Source: Sanderia malayensis
Lineage: Eukaryota > Cnidaria > Scyphozoa > Semaeostomeae > Pelagiidae
Reading direction: 5' to 3'
Assembly (NCBI GenBank): GCA_013076295.1
Contig: RQOL01000699.1
Coordinates: forward strand, 5,208,001 to 5,272,000
Length of the DNA: 64,000 nucleotides
Position numbers and translations under genes: made by a program. Below, piece by piece: positions 10,768 to 21,683 of this stretch; the stretch's first letter is position 1, and each line of letters begins with the position of its first letter. The notes beneath the pieces are model-generated. The model was not told the origin of the DNA. It saw nothing but the letters and a program-made list of their open reading frames with translations, and did not search any database.

Positions 10768-11684
10768 CAGCAGAATAACCTACAAGAAAACCAGGGCAGA
10801 GGTAGCGGGAGAATGACTTCACATCATATCCAGGAGATTTGTGCATTTTCATAGAATTAAAGAAGTAAGGCAAGATTCAAACTCTAATGGATTTTCTAAA
10901 GACTCCTTTTCTTCTGAAGTGAACGCTTACTAATTAGAGGTAAGAGAGACGTCTGTGCGGCTGGATCTGGTGACGCAGCAGATTCTCATAGAATTTTGCG
11001 GATTCTTCGAGAATTTCCGAGGGTGAGTGTACGATTTCTGTTCTATCTTTAGTGAGGGGATAGTTTTGGCACTCTGCCGGGAATTTTCAAGGCTAAAGAA
11101 GTATTTTGATGGTTTTTCGAACTCATTGTGAAAACTTTCTTTGAAGCGAATCATTACTCCTTGGATTGCGGCATTATGCAGATCTGTCAGAGCAGACTTG
11201 TACTCTTCAATCATGGTACGGTTATTTTCTGTGGGCTTTAGAGAGCATAAATGCTGGAGCTTTTGCTCTAGAAAGAATCTTCGCGCACGTCGTTCACGTG
11301 CCAGACGTTTGGAGAAAGTTATGGAAATATGTTTGATTTTCTTTTTGCCCATGTCCCACCAGACATTTAGGTCACGGAAATCGAGTTTTCGAAGCTACCA
11401 ATGCGAACAGAAGGCTTTGATTTTTTCTTCAAAGTCAGGATTTGATAGAAGGGATGTGTTCCAAATTCCGGGTCCTCTCTTGGGAGAGTTAGGGAGGCGA
11501 AACGTAATGCATGGTGCGTCATGATCAGAGTACGGAAAAAATATGATCTGCGAATGCGAACACATCCCTGTATGGAACACATATATGTACTGGTGTGCCC
11601 TTGGGCCCACCAGTACATATGTTAAATTATGCCTAATAAATTAGCACTTTTCCTATACAACAGCAGAACAACCTACAAGAAAAG
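10712..11684. repeat. About 77-bp direct repeats flanking a LINE fragment
   Basis: Bases 10712-10788 and 11604-11684 are near-identical direct repeats (GCCCACCAGTACATATGTTA onward). Copy B has only the second one, at about 52350-52420. The first probably arose in copy A by a local duplication or template switch that brought a second copy beside the hAT tail. Confidence 0.7.
10870..11603 (-). pseudogene. L1/Tx1-type LINE fragment (endonuclease end to RT linker)
   Basis: Reads FFPYSDHDAPCITFRLPNSP, then GIWNTSLLSNPDFEEKIKAF, which is the SDH motif and end of an APE-type endonuclease. WW-x-x-GKKKIKHISITFSKRLA and EKPSKYFFSLENSRQSAKTI follow, typical of the linker before the RT domain in L1/Tx1 elements. 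Small frameshifts separate the parts and the RT core is missing. It is inserted between the hAT C-terminal part and the peptidase gene. Confidence 0.65.
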
Positions 11685-12920
11685 GGTAGGGCAGATTAGT
11701 GGCGATATTTTCGCGGGAGAAGCATTTATCTGCATGTACCAATTTACAAAGTAAAAGAGTTAAATTACCATGCCGTATCATTCTTTGTTCATGCAAATCA
11801 GCCTTGGAAATATGTAACGTGGCTTTAGACAAGAAACCGCAAAAAGCATTGTACCTGGAGATATGTTTTAAATACTTAAAATCCTGGTAATTAAATTTTG
11901 TCAGCTCACCTAGCGCCAGGAAGCTTTCTACATCAAATGCCGCAAGACTTGTGGAGATGATTGTGGCAATGCCACAGATAATTGAGTTCGTTTGTAACGG
12001 AAGAAAAGGCCTGCATTGCTTCATGCCAAGGTGAAGATCATGGGCCACAGATTTGGGGTCGTGAACTGGAAATACAGTGCACTGGGCTGCCTTCTGTTCA
12101 TCAAAGACACGGGACAACACATTGCAATTACCAAGTCCTGGGGAATAGGATATCCTAGTCCTATCCTAGAATCACATTAAAATGTGTTGCGATCTGTAAT
12201 GTAAACACAGAGAGCAAAATGGTTCCCAGCGTGATATACCTCGCTCACAGTAACACCGCCAGTGAAGGTCTCATTGTTGACGTTAATCACGTGAACGGCA
12301 AATACAAGGCGGGGCGGTTGAGTAGAGAACCGTTGCTTTTTAATATTACAAGTTACATTAAAGCTAATATTTTCAACACTGGTGCCCGCATTTAAATTGA
12401 AAAAGCCTCGTCAAATTGGTTGTTAATGAAACTAATCATGTTATCAACAATTTCTCCGTTGATCCACCGTGTGCCAAATAGGTGCCGCAATGAATCATAT
12501 GGCATACCTGTAATGTCGCAATTACTGTTCTGCGGTTGGTTGTGAATCCTTTTGACTAACACGGCTGCTCTAGTTGTATTTATGGATTGGGTACCTTGGG
12601 GTTATTCTACATGACTCTGAATGGACTACAGCCATTGTCTGTTTTGCTCTGCGACTCGGTCACATTCTTTTCCTTGCAGAAGTCCAAGGCACGTCAGTAA
12701 GCCTTCTTCGTCCTAATATTCTTTTCCGATATAAGCAATGAGGTCTTTTCCACACTTCCTCAAGTGGGTAAGTGCTTCACACAGTACACGTTCGCATGGA
12801 ATGCCATCTCTAATGTATCTGTGGTTGTCAGCGCGTGTTGCAGAGGGTGGTGCGTGAATGTAGCCTTTTATTTTGTTTTGCGTGATTGGCGGCCACTTGC
12901 CGGTCTCCGAGCTCTACAAA
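11653..12920 (-). pseudogene. TE-borne Ulp1/SENP-like (C48) cysteine peptidase
   Basis: In order from 12920: ETGKWPPITQNKIKGYIHAP, LCEALTHLRKCGKDLIAYIG, then YDSLRHLFGTRWINGEIVD (the W-x-N/D-G substrate-side motif of Ulp1 peptidases). Next come a beta-rich stretch with AGNHFALCVYITD (candidate catalytic His), VHDPKS (candidate Asp) and LQTNSIICGIATI (candidate oxyanion Gln and catalytic Cys). Several in-frame stops and shifts occur (near 12,180, 12,615 and 12,715), so it is a pseudogene unless introns remove them. C48 peptidase genes are carried by several TE groups. Nesting within hAT remnants leaves its parent element unclear. Confidence 0.5.
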
Positions 12921-13007
12921 AAAGGAAATAAATTGTGTAAAGTACCAGATAGCAATACTTAGCAACGATTGTTCACAATAGAAAACAGTACATTATGAGC
13001 TACCTTT

Positions 13008-14460
13008 TTACCATCGCCGTTCAATTGTTGTGCACTTTGCTGCGGCACGATATCTACAAACTGTGGCTTCACTTCTTTGCATTGCGATGAAAATTGAAAG
13101 TTTTTGCTGCAATCTTTGCTTCAAAATTGTTTCAGAAATAGCTTCTCCTGAAAGACCCTTGTCGCAATGCACAAAAACCAAGAAACTGTTCACGAATAAC
13201 AGAATCTGTATCAACAAAGCGGACAACAATCGCCATCTGCTCAATATTGCTTATGTCAGCAGCTTGGTCAGCCAATGCGGAGAAGAACCATACATCTTTG
13301 ATCTGACCCGTCAATGTTTCTCCTATCGAATTGCCACAAATATGAATCAATTCATTTTGAGTTGTTTTTTGACCTGTACGTTGCATTTTTTGCTTGATTT
13401 CTTAAGTGCTCGTCAAATTCAGCATTATTTCCACATTTCTCCATAAGAGCAAGAATGGCCTTGAGGTTTCCAGGGTTGTTTTTGTTATCTTACAAATATA
13501 TGGCATTATCTCGATGGCCCCTTAAAGAGATATTCTGCCTTCCACACACAATGATTGACTCAATCATCGGCTTTAGCCTTGCACGGCTTTCTGCCATTTG
13601 GCCAGACACAATTTTTTAAATTGTAGATCGACAGCACTACCATTGCGCTCCATACACTTTCTAAATTCAGTAGCTCTCAAAGCTGAAACTCCATGCACAA
13701 GAGATTTAGTAACATTGTCGCTGAATTTTGACCTTGCTTTTGACCAATATTTCAAAGGAACTTTAAATAAATATTGCAGCTTTGACAAATTATGACCAGT
13801 GTCACCCCCAAAGAGGACACAGTTTATGCACAGTGCATCATCTAAAGAAGGAAAGTACGTAAGCCAAGGAAAATTATTAAGCTACTTGAGCTGGAATTTT
13901 CTGCCTGCTCAATTAGCTGGAAATTTATAATCATGTTCTTGCTTCGAAGCATTGCAAAGGAGATCATACTTTTGTGCATCATTCAGATTGGACGTGGATT
14001 TATAGAATTCTCCAATGTTATTTTTGAAAGGTGCAGTTGCAGTGGATGCATATGAAGATGCATGTGATGAAGCATGTGATGAAGCATGCATAATTGTTTC
14101 ATTGTTTGACATCATAGTAGCTATTGAACAAGGAGACGGGCAACGAGACTTGCATCAACTGAAGCTAAATTTGGCATTTCAACAACATCACTGTTCTCTA
14201 GCTTAGGAGCTTTGGTAGGGTAAGGTGTCTTTGCTTGAATTGTGTCAATACACATAAAGTCTTTTTCGGGTGCTGAGTTCACATTAGTGGAAATCCAATG
14301 TAGCCATAGCTTTCAAATAGCTTTCAAATTTTGCATTTCACACTGTTTTGTTCCATATCTTCAAATTCACCATCTTCCAAGCAAGGCTTGTTGCATACAG
14401 GGCAGAAGCATATATATCCTTTCCCCAGCAGAACTCTTGCAATATGTGCTTTGAAAAATA
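13008..14460 (-). pseudogene. hAT transposase with TTF-type finger and DUF4371 (ZMYM/P52rIPK-like)
   Basis: From the right: a cysteine-containing segment, a repeated HASS stretch, NDAQKYDLLCN, the CINCVLFGGDTGHN TTF-like finger, then a stretch with GRQNISLRGHRD and NPGNLKAILALMEKCGNNAE (DUF4371 signature). ELIHICGNSIGETLTGQIKD and VLADxAADISNIEQMAIVVR follow. This matches the N-terminal half of DUF4371 hAT transposases. Frameshifts and a stop break it, and the C-terminal half is separated by nested peptidase and LINE sequences. Copy B (53546-54502) has lost the GRQNISLRGH block. Confidence 0.68.
14046..14094. repeat. Short tandem repeat, 12-bp unit
   Basis: GATGAAGCATGT-type units repeat about four times. 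On the minus strand they encode HASS repeats inside the hAT N-terminal region. They are absent from copy B. Confidence 0.7.
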
Positions 14461-14469
14461 TAATTGCAT

Positions 14470-15260
14470 TTCTTTCTAGCATAGACCAATGATCCGTGTC
14501 AAATTTTAATTTTTAAAATTAACATCTCTTCAATTGGTGTCCATACATACAACAAAATATCCATGCTTGGCTTTTAGCAATGCCATTGTTGTCGATGGTG
14601 ATTGTAGTCCGTGTCCATGATAAAAGGGGTGAAATTATACTTGCATTTCGATTTTATTGACTGTTTTCCTCGCGTTTAATACCAGCTTTTAGTTCCCCAA
14701 GAGTTCTCCTCCATGGAAGAAAAATTGACAAGAAACCGATCAAGTATTTATTCACCAATTCATGATCATCATATGCTCTGTTTTTATTGGAGTATTACTA
14801 TTTATAAAAAAATATGAAAAAGTTTAGTTTTTTTATACCCATCCAACATTTTGCTTGAATTGTATTGTACGGAATTCACGTGGCACAAACTCCCGTCTGC
14901 AATTCTGTGACTAAATGAGATCAGGAATCGTGCGGGGATAAATCAACACTTATCTCCGGACTTTGTACCGCACGTTTCATAAATCTTGTGACATCGGAAT
15001 TTGTTTCTACGCAATCAATCTGTTGTGTTCACATCGTGTTGATGTTGAAGTTTATACTATCAAAATTCTGCATTAATCTCATCATCAGAAATTGTAAACA
15101 ATGTTGATATACACAAAACTAAGAACCACTTTGAGGCATACATTTCGCATACAGTTTCGAATCTACTTTAGTGGCAGGATAGTTGCTAGTGAGATATATT
15201 TAAGATATATGTCCATGATCATCGGACCAGAATAGTATACAGTGGGAATGGCAAGAGAAT
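14470..15260. other. No gene seen
   Basis: AT-rich stretch specific to copy A; its place in copy B is taken by 54370-57643. Frames are short and no domains were recognised. Confidence 0.45.
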
Positions 15261-15269
15261 TGTCGTTGT

Positions 15270-15607
15270 CACTAAACTTTAGGGATAATTTAGAGGCATG
15301 CTTGTTGAGGGATAAATATCGGGATAATCTATTTCCTCATCGAAGTGTGATAATAATAATATTTGAAAATGGGAATTATCACGATAATTCAGTGTTAAAT
15401 TGCTGTATAGGGATAAAAACATAGCCAACCCGAAAATATAGGGCTAATAATTTTTGCTGTGCACAGCAAACTTTATTAACCTGCTATTTTATGGTTAATG
15501 GTGCTTTTTTATTCCTATATATTTGCGTGAATTTTATCCATATATTAACCCTATATTATCCCTAAAATGCTTGTGAAATATCCATAAATTATCCCGAAAT
15601 TTCAGTG
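15270..15607. mobile_element. 338-bp MITE with CACT...AGTG ends and GGGATAA motifs
   Basis: Inverted ends CACTAAACTTTAGGGATAAT and (reverse strand) CACTGAAATTTCGGGATAAT. GGGATAA occurs at 15282, 15309, 15321 and 15410 on the plus strand and inverted at 15556 and 15589. No coding. Only the right portion remains in copy B (57645-57793). The target duplication could not be determined. Confidence 0.6.
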
Positions 15608-16003
15608 AACAACATCATAAATCTGTTCACACGTAGACATTGTTTCACTTCCTTTGATGATTCCGATCGATTCGCGGGGGGGGGGTATATTTTTGACAGC
15701 CATGCTCCTTGCGGTAGCGCCCCCTGGCTAATTTTGCCTCCGCAATCATGCTGAATTTGAACGCATCTTAGACGGAGTAGAAAGAACAAGATTAATACGA
15801 AAAACAAATTAAACTTGAAAATTGAAATCATTGAAAAATTTAACAGTTATATTTACAAGAAAAGAACAACTATTGAAACGAAACCAAATAATAAAAGCTA
15901 TAAAAACTAAAATAATTGCAAACCATTAAATAACAAAGAACAGAACTGAAAATTAAAAATACTTTAAATGAAACTCAAATTAAACTAAATACTTAATTTT
16001 TTT

Positions 16004-18505
16004 TTAAAAATTGTCCGCTATTGTGGGGAGCGGGCTCGAGGCCAACTTGAGCCACACCCGCTCTAAAATTCCGCACAAAGGGAACTGCCCCTCTTTATAT
16101 CTACAATTGAACACAAATGCTGCTTTTATTAAAAATAAAAACGAGGACACCAGGTCCGGCATGGCATAAATATTGTCCATAACCATAGCATAATATTGGC
16201 CGGACCTGATGTCTTTTACGATTGTCAAGGCTGGATTTTTTTCTGCCATTGCCTGAACTGATTCTACCCTTTCCACTAGTTGCTTCTTGCACCTCTTCGG
16301 AAGAATTGCAGAGCTCAGGCTGGCTAGATCTTCATCTAAAAGAAAACCATAATTTATTTCAACAGGAAAAGGATCAGAGGTACAAAAGATACTAATGTAG
16401 ATATAGATGAACTGTATACACAAGAATATTACCGTGCTGAACATTAGCGGCTTCCGCAATCTTCGCGAACATTTTTCGAAATTCTGCGTCCGAAGCACCG
16501 GGGTGCATTCTTTCAAACTCCATTTCTATCTGTAAAAAGCATCAGAATCCTTCGTACAAACGTTTTATAGTCAAGCATTGATGTATTTATGCTGGAAATT
16601 AAAAATGGTAAACTCACTTCTGCCTGCTTCGTCAAAGCATGAAATTTGTTCAGGATATCCACAATTGTGGGGGCCTTCGAGTCCTTTGTCTCAATATACG
16701 CTCTGCGGTCCACGAAGGTGGCTTCCATGAAGCTTTGGACTCTCGGGTCCCCACATGTCATGTATTGCAATGTCTCAACTACAAAAAAGAAAAGCACGCA
16801 TAAGTTGCTGGTAGAATTTGAGATGACAACGGTGTTTTTTCTCAAGTTAAAAGTAATGCAATATAATACCATTTTCTGCAAACACATCTGCCTGCCCCTC
16901 TGGGCGCACCCCTTCTTTCCTTTTCCCCACGCTCTTCTTCTTTACCCTTTTTTCTTTTGGAATTACTAATTTATTATTAATATGCTCCAGGCATTTTACG
17001 ATGGAGCCACCCTGGCGTGGTTTCGTGTGGAAAAGTGAATGCTAAAAACAACAAATCGATACATTGTGGTTGTAGAAACATACGATTATCAAGATTTTCA
17101 AAATGTTAAATAATGAAAAGCAACTTACGCATCCACCATCACTGTCGGCCATGTCTGGGAATTTGCTCACCAAGTGGCATGCCAACTGTTTTTTTAAAAC
17201 AGTGCTTGGATAACTAAAAGCAAATGCAAATGCGGTTGAAGGACAAAAATGAAATATTATAGATGGCTAATATCGCCCAATAACAAAAACTGCAAACCGC
17301 ATGAAACAAAATTTAGATGTGCATGTACTACTTACGATTCGTGTTTCTCGCCACGACACCTCTGCTGATTTTCTCTGTGGAGAAAAAGGCAATGTTCTCG
17401 GCATATCAACTTTTTGATCTTGGATGGCATCTCCGCCCCCTCCATATACTGCTTTAGCTTGTCGATATGGTATTTAAGAATCTTTGCTGTGTCGTACTCT
17501 ATGGACTAAAAACATATATATGTTATTACACCATGTGGAAATATTTGAAGAGTTGAAATAAAAAAGTGAGCTAGTGGGTTGTTAGACATACCGACTGGTA
17601 CGACACAACAGTCTTGGGTTCTTCTGTCCCCTTCTTTTGCTGAGCTTGCTCCTGCTAACAAAATCAGAAAATGCTTTGCGAATATTCTGCAGGCACAATG
17701 ACAATTATGAATTATTACCTTGGAATGTTCTCCAGTTTTAAAACAGATATATAATTACCATTGCAATTGCTAAGGCCCTTGCCATAATTTTTGGATCAAT
17801 CATTTGTTGTTCTAATTTCAAGATAGTTAACATGTCATAAAGGCAAATTTTTATCACAGCAATTGTAAAAAGTTTTTTTACAACTACAACGTGCTATTTG
17901 GCAATTAATGGAATGGACAGCAGTAACACAGTGAAAGCCATGATATGACTGTTTATAAAAATAATACTTGCTTACCGAAGGCGGTTGTAGGCCATGTGCT
18001 GCAACCAGGCTGCTCATCGCCTTTTCCCGTTTGCCCGAAGATTTGGTGAAGAAATGAAATAACATGGCTGATGTTTAGGATGGCATTTAAGTTGCAGTAG
18101 ATACAATTAATGTCCTATAAGGGAGATGAAAAATATGCTATACTAGTGGTGAATATAAATTTACCAAACATATTTGGCGGCGTGCTGTGTAACGGTTGAG
18201 ATTCGAATTTGGCGCTTGATCCTGAAAAACGAGACCAAAGTGGCAAACTCAGCAAAAGACTTTATTCTTGATTAGTAGCTGGAGCGTATCATTGGAAAGT
18301 TTAAATTACACTATTTACAACTATTAGATTTCCAAGAAACAATATTTTATCAACATTTCGCAATTCTTGACTTACCGAGGTCCATCTCCAAATCTTCTTC
18401 TTCAACGCACTCTGTTCTTGAAATTATTCGAAAAGGGTTCACCAGCTCCGCCACGAAACCTTTCTTGCCTACATCTTTCAGCTCTTTGAAACTTTTTTGC
18501 TCCAT
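16004..18505 (-). pseudogene. Copy-A version of an 11-exon gene of unknown function
   Basis: Exon for exon equivalent to 58161-60685. Start codon at 18505, first donor GTAAGT, last exon ending ADNF-stop, 8 codons earlier than in copy B because of a single-base change in an A/T run. Exon 5 has one extra codon (QQKKGT). Exon 3 has two lesions: the acceptor CAG has become CAA through loss of a G near 18041, and one A is lost in the following A-run. A cryptic AG inside the exon (GGGAAAAG/GCGATGAG) would restore frame while skipping about eight codons, so expression cannot be excluded. Other exons keep their splice sites and frame. Confidence 0.6.
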
Positions 18506-18542
18506 TTTGGTTTCGATGTTTCAACTCTGAAGATAATAATTT

Positions 18543-19080
18543 TTACCTACTCATAATGAGACCTTGAACGCAGTTGTGGTAGATTGGTTGTGGTCTCAGA
18601 TTTATAAGAATTCTTGGTTCGACCAAGCCAAGAATTTTCATAAGGACCCTGCAATTAGGCAAGCCAGTAAGAAAGGAAACCTTATTATTGTCATGTTCCA
18701 GAAAACATGGCTCAAAAGATAACAATTCCAATTCAGTCCTCAGTTGGAAAACCTCTGACCTCAGTGATCTGTTGTCTTCCTTTAAGGATGAGATCTCTTT
18801 CTGCTGCTCCATTTTTTCATTTTCATGGCTAATGCTAATTTTCTGAAGTTTCTTTATTTTAGCAATCAGCTCAGCTTTGCTTAGTGACAACAAGGAAGAA
18901 TGTGCTTTCACAAACTTTTTTGTGTATTCTCTATCTCTAAAAAGCTCTGGATCAGGAGTAGAGTTTCTTCGGTTTTTTCGCTTAAGGAGACAAAACACGT
19001 TTCGTGGCCATGCTATGTGATGTAACAACTAGAAACGAGCCAAGAAGTGTTTTGAAATTCTTGTTAGGTTTTATTACTTG
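18543..19080 (-). pseudogene. Chimeric hAT-tail / THAP coiled-coil / HTH transposase ORF
   Basis: A 161-residue frame starting at 19028. It begins with a hAT C-terminal tail (KRKNRRNSTPDPELFRDREY, same as near 10210-10260) and fuses after KKFVKAH to the serine/leucine coiled coil LLSLSKAELIAKIKKLQKIS. It ends with VSFLTGLPNCRVLMKILGLV, the HTH segment (F-x-T-G-L-P) that precedes the DDE domain in THAP/IS5-type transposases. Upstream bases 19000-19080 are also hAT C-terminal-derived. No DDE domain follows. Confidence 0.55.
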
Positions 19081-19142
19081 TTTATTTAGAATTTTTAATT
19101 GTTCCCCAAAACAAGAAACGATTGCCTCGTTGACAATTTTAG

Positions 19143-19510
19143 TCACTGTGGGGGTGCTAGGCCTACCATTTCTGCAATACTATAGAGGTAGTCTCCTCTA
19201 CCAAGGCGATATAGGCAAATAGCTAGGCGAACTTCAGGAGAAATAAGTTTTTTAGGTACTGTCTTTTTCTGAAGGTGGGGTCTGATTCTGGCTAGTATGA
19301 GCTCAAATGTTACTCTTGACACTCGCAAAGTTTGCTTGAATCGCTTATTATCATGCGTAAACCAGACTTTGTCCTACCATCCTGTGTTTCGTGGCAACCT
19401 TCTGCATAACCGATTCCGTTTTTCGGTTCATTAGTCTTAAATAAGAGCATTAGCCGCCAAGAGAAGAGACTTCAAATAAAGCAATCTTTGCTGTAGGATA
19501 ATTGCCATCC
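19143..19510 (-). pseudogene. Harbinger/ISL2EU-type transposase N-terminal region
   Basis: Encodes LQQRLLNLKSLLLA, then LRVSRVTFELILARIRPHLQ and SPEVRLAICLYRLGRGDYLY followed by SIAEMVGLA, the N-terminal helix-turn-helix pattern of HARBI1-like DDE transposases. A frameshift divides the first 30 residues from the rest. It ends before the catalytic domain. It points away from the SWIM-type ORF starting at 19693, leaving about 180 bp between the two starts. Confidence 0.6.
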
Positions 19511-19692
19511 CTTTTATTGATAACTGTCGACGTTTTCAGTGCTTAGATATTAAGTTATTCAGCAACAACAATTTAGATCGATCATTCACCGCCATTTTTG
19601 CAAGTTGATTCGAAGCGGTTGCTTCGATACAGAGAGAAGATGATATACATATTGACGTCACAGAACTCATTCTTTTCGGACCGAGTGGTAAA

Positions 19693-20272
19693 ATGAGTGG
19701 CAAAATGGCGGCCACGAAAAAGGCGCCGAAGGAGAACGCCTCTTTTGAATCTTGTCATTCGCCTAATGTACATTACTCTGGTCTCACCTCTGAGTTAAAA
19801 TTAGTTTACGACCAGAAGTTGCAATTTTTACAGATATCAGTCCCATATTTATTGAACAAATCTGATTTTGATACTCCTCCGGAGCAGTGGCCTAAATTTT
19901 CTTACGCAGGCGTTTACAATTATCTGGTTACTTCAAAAAGCAATTTTAACCATTCAAGTGTGAAAGCTTATACAAGTATGAATGCATAACCGTATGTTGT
20001 CACTTGTCAAACCTATGAGGAAATTTGTAAGCGAATCCAGCCCCCCTTGTGTCTTTTTTTAGGCAAAATACTTGCAGTATTTTCACAAAATTTGCCTAAT
20101 CAAGCTTGGGTCGTCGTTAATGATGATGGATCTGTATGTAGGGGCCATTATACTTGTTTGGTCGGACAAGGGGAAGTCTGCTCTCATGTTGCGGCAATTT
20201 TTTTATATTGATAGTGTTTCTGAGTTCAAAGAAAAGTCTACATCTTCTTGTTTTTCAGAACTTTGTTCTTAG
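19693..20272 (+). pseudogene. SWIM zinc-finger protein of YqaJ-type (N-terminal part)
   Basis: Starts MSGKMAATKKAPKENA at 19693 and continues VHYSGLTSELKLVYDQKLQF, PEQWPKFSYAGVYNYLVTSK, a TAA at 19987, then AWVVVNDDGSV and HYTCLVGQGEVCSHVAAIFL. The C-x-n-C-x-H part is a degenerate SWIM finger. Such proteins precede YqaJ nuclease domains in ISL2EU-type transposons. Small indels after the stop shift the frame. The divergent partner at 19143-19510 is a DDE transposase, which matches the two-gene layout of that group. Confidence 0.55.
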
Positions 20273-20354
20273 TTGGGTAACAACTCAAATCGCCCCACTA
20301 CAAGTTGATTTCTGAGCTCTTGCAGATATTAATTTCATATCTGCTGATAAGAGA

Positions 20355-21683
20355 TACGAGGAATTGATATCTAATATAACTAATATATATATATACGAAG
20401 TCCGTGGTTCGGCTTCCCGTAAGAGTGCTCAATACATTAAAAAAGAACTAGAACGAAGGGAAAGGAGTCAAGAGATTAAACTCTATCTGTACAAGCCTGT
20501 TTCGTGATTTCCCACTCATCAGGAAATATACAAATAAATATATTCCTAATCCATCTTATTTATACGCTAAGGGTAATTGAGATAGAATGGGGGGGGGGGA
20601 ATTTGCTCTATTGTTCCTAAGGACAAAAGTTTGGTTCTATTCTTCTAATGTGCTATGTTTAATTTAATTAATGGGCTGGTTAATCTATCTGCTAACTAGT
20701 AATGATTTGTTTCGGTGGCGGCAGGCAGACACAAGCTCGTTTCTTTTGTTTATGAAGGCTAAGGGCCTGCTTATATGAGCTTTGGTGAGATGATTCTCAG
20801 CCCGGCTTTACATGAGCAGAGCTGGCCCATTTCCAGCCCGGGAAATTTTGGCGCGGAAATTGTCATTTAACCAATGAGGTCAGATATGACGGGAAAATTA
20901 CCTTGGTGCTTTGTTTTTTGTTCATGTCAGACTGGACATGGCGCCCAAAAGAACACAACAAATTCGTAAATTGATCTCTCTTATTCTCGTACAATTTGGA
21001 GCAATTATTGGTTTAATGCTGCAGTTGCACGGGCTAATTATCGTTTGGAAAATATAGGCCGTTATTATATGCTCGACCATCTCTGGTGACCACCGAAAAA
21101 GGTTTCTTTTGATATTTCCACTACTGTTTGTGTTTTGCTTGGACGCCATCTCCTCAACTCAGCGAAATATGAAATGGGGTGCATTGAATGATGGGAATAA
21201 ATGATGGCTTGGCGTGCACGCCACAACGAGGCCAGCCCGGGCTGCACTGTTTATATGAGAGCCGGGCTAGCCTGGTTAGGTGAGATCTTGGGTGTCCAAA
21301 GGCGAGATCTCACCTAACCGGGCTAGCCCGGCTCTCATAAGCCCTGTCCACACTACACAAACTAACCCGGGTTCGCCCCAGGTTTTCGCTAATGTTGACA
21401 TACTGACCTCAGTTGTGGATTTAGCAGATTTTAAACACAAGTAACCATTCAATTTGCAGCGGAAGACGACGTTTAGAATCAATAATCACTAACTTTTTGG
21501 TTACACAGTAAAAAACGCAATCCTCGCTAAAAAACCTTATTTCACAATCCATCAATCAATCAATTAAAACCGCATGGTTTTTCTCTCATGACTTCTGCCA
21601 TGCGCAACGTCATGTGATAGATTAACGCCTAGTCTAAATCTCCCGTCTAAATTATTATTATTTATTTATTTATTTACTGTTCA
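20355..21683. mobile_element. 1.33-kb insertion specific to copy A
   Basis: Sequence between GCTGATAAGAG (20355) and CAGTCCTTCACACTAACC (21683) is missing from copy B, where these flanks join at about 63468. It holds an (AT)n tract near 20383, a poly-G run near 20590, and a GC-rich element at about 20764-21345 with imperfect terminal repeats (GGGCCTGCTTATATGAG and its shortened inverse). A minus-strand fragment (RWSPEMVEHIITAYIF) looks like a Myb/MADF remnant. An (ATT)n/(TTTA)n tract lies at 21651-21676. Confidence 0.6.
21255..21342. repeat. GC-rich long hairpin
   Basis: Arms of about 34 bases, reading GAGAGCCGGGCTAGCCTGGT and its near-exact inverse, are separated by about 16 bases. It forms the right end of the GC-rich element within the copy-A insertion. 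Confidence 0.75.

Noticed and set aside
15268..15609. GGGATAA repeats as telomere-like sequence
   Set aside because: Not in tandem, on both strands, and inside a TIR-bounded element.
16646..16969. A 107-codon plus-strand frame, also at 58827-59150
   Set aside because: It is antisense to exons 8-9 of the spliced gene, and conservation is explained by those exons.
17400..18100. Short frames reading through introns of the 11-exon gene
   Set aside because: They start or end within introns bounded by GT-AG and do not join to coding.
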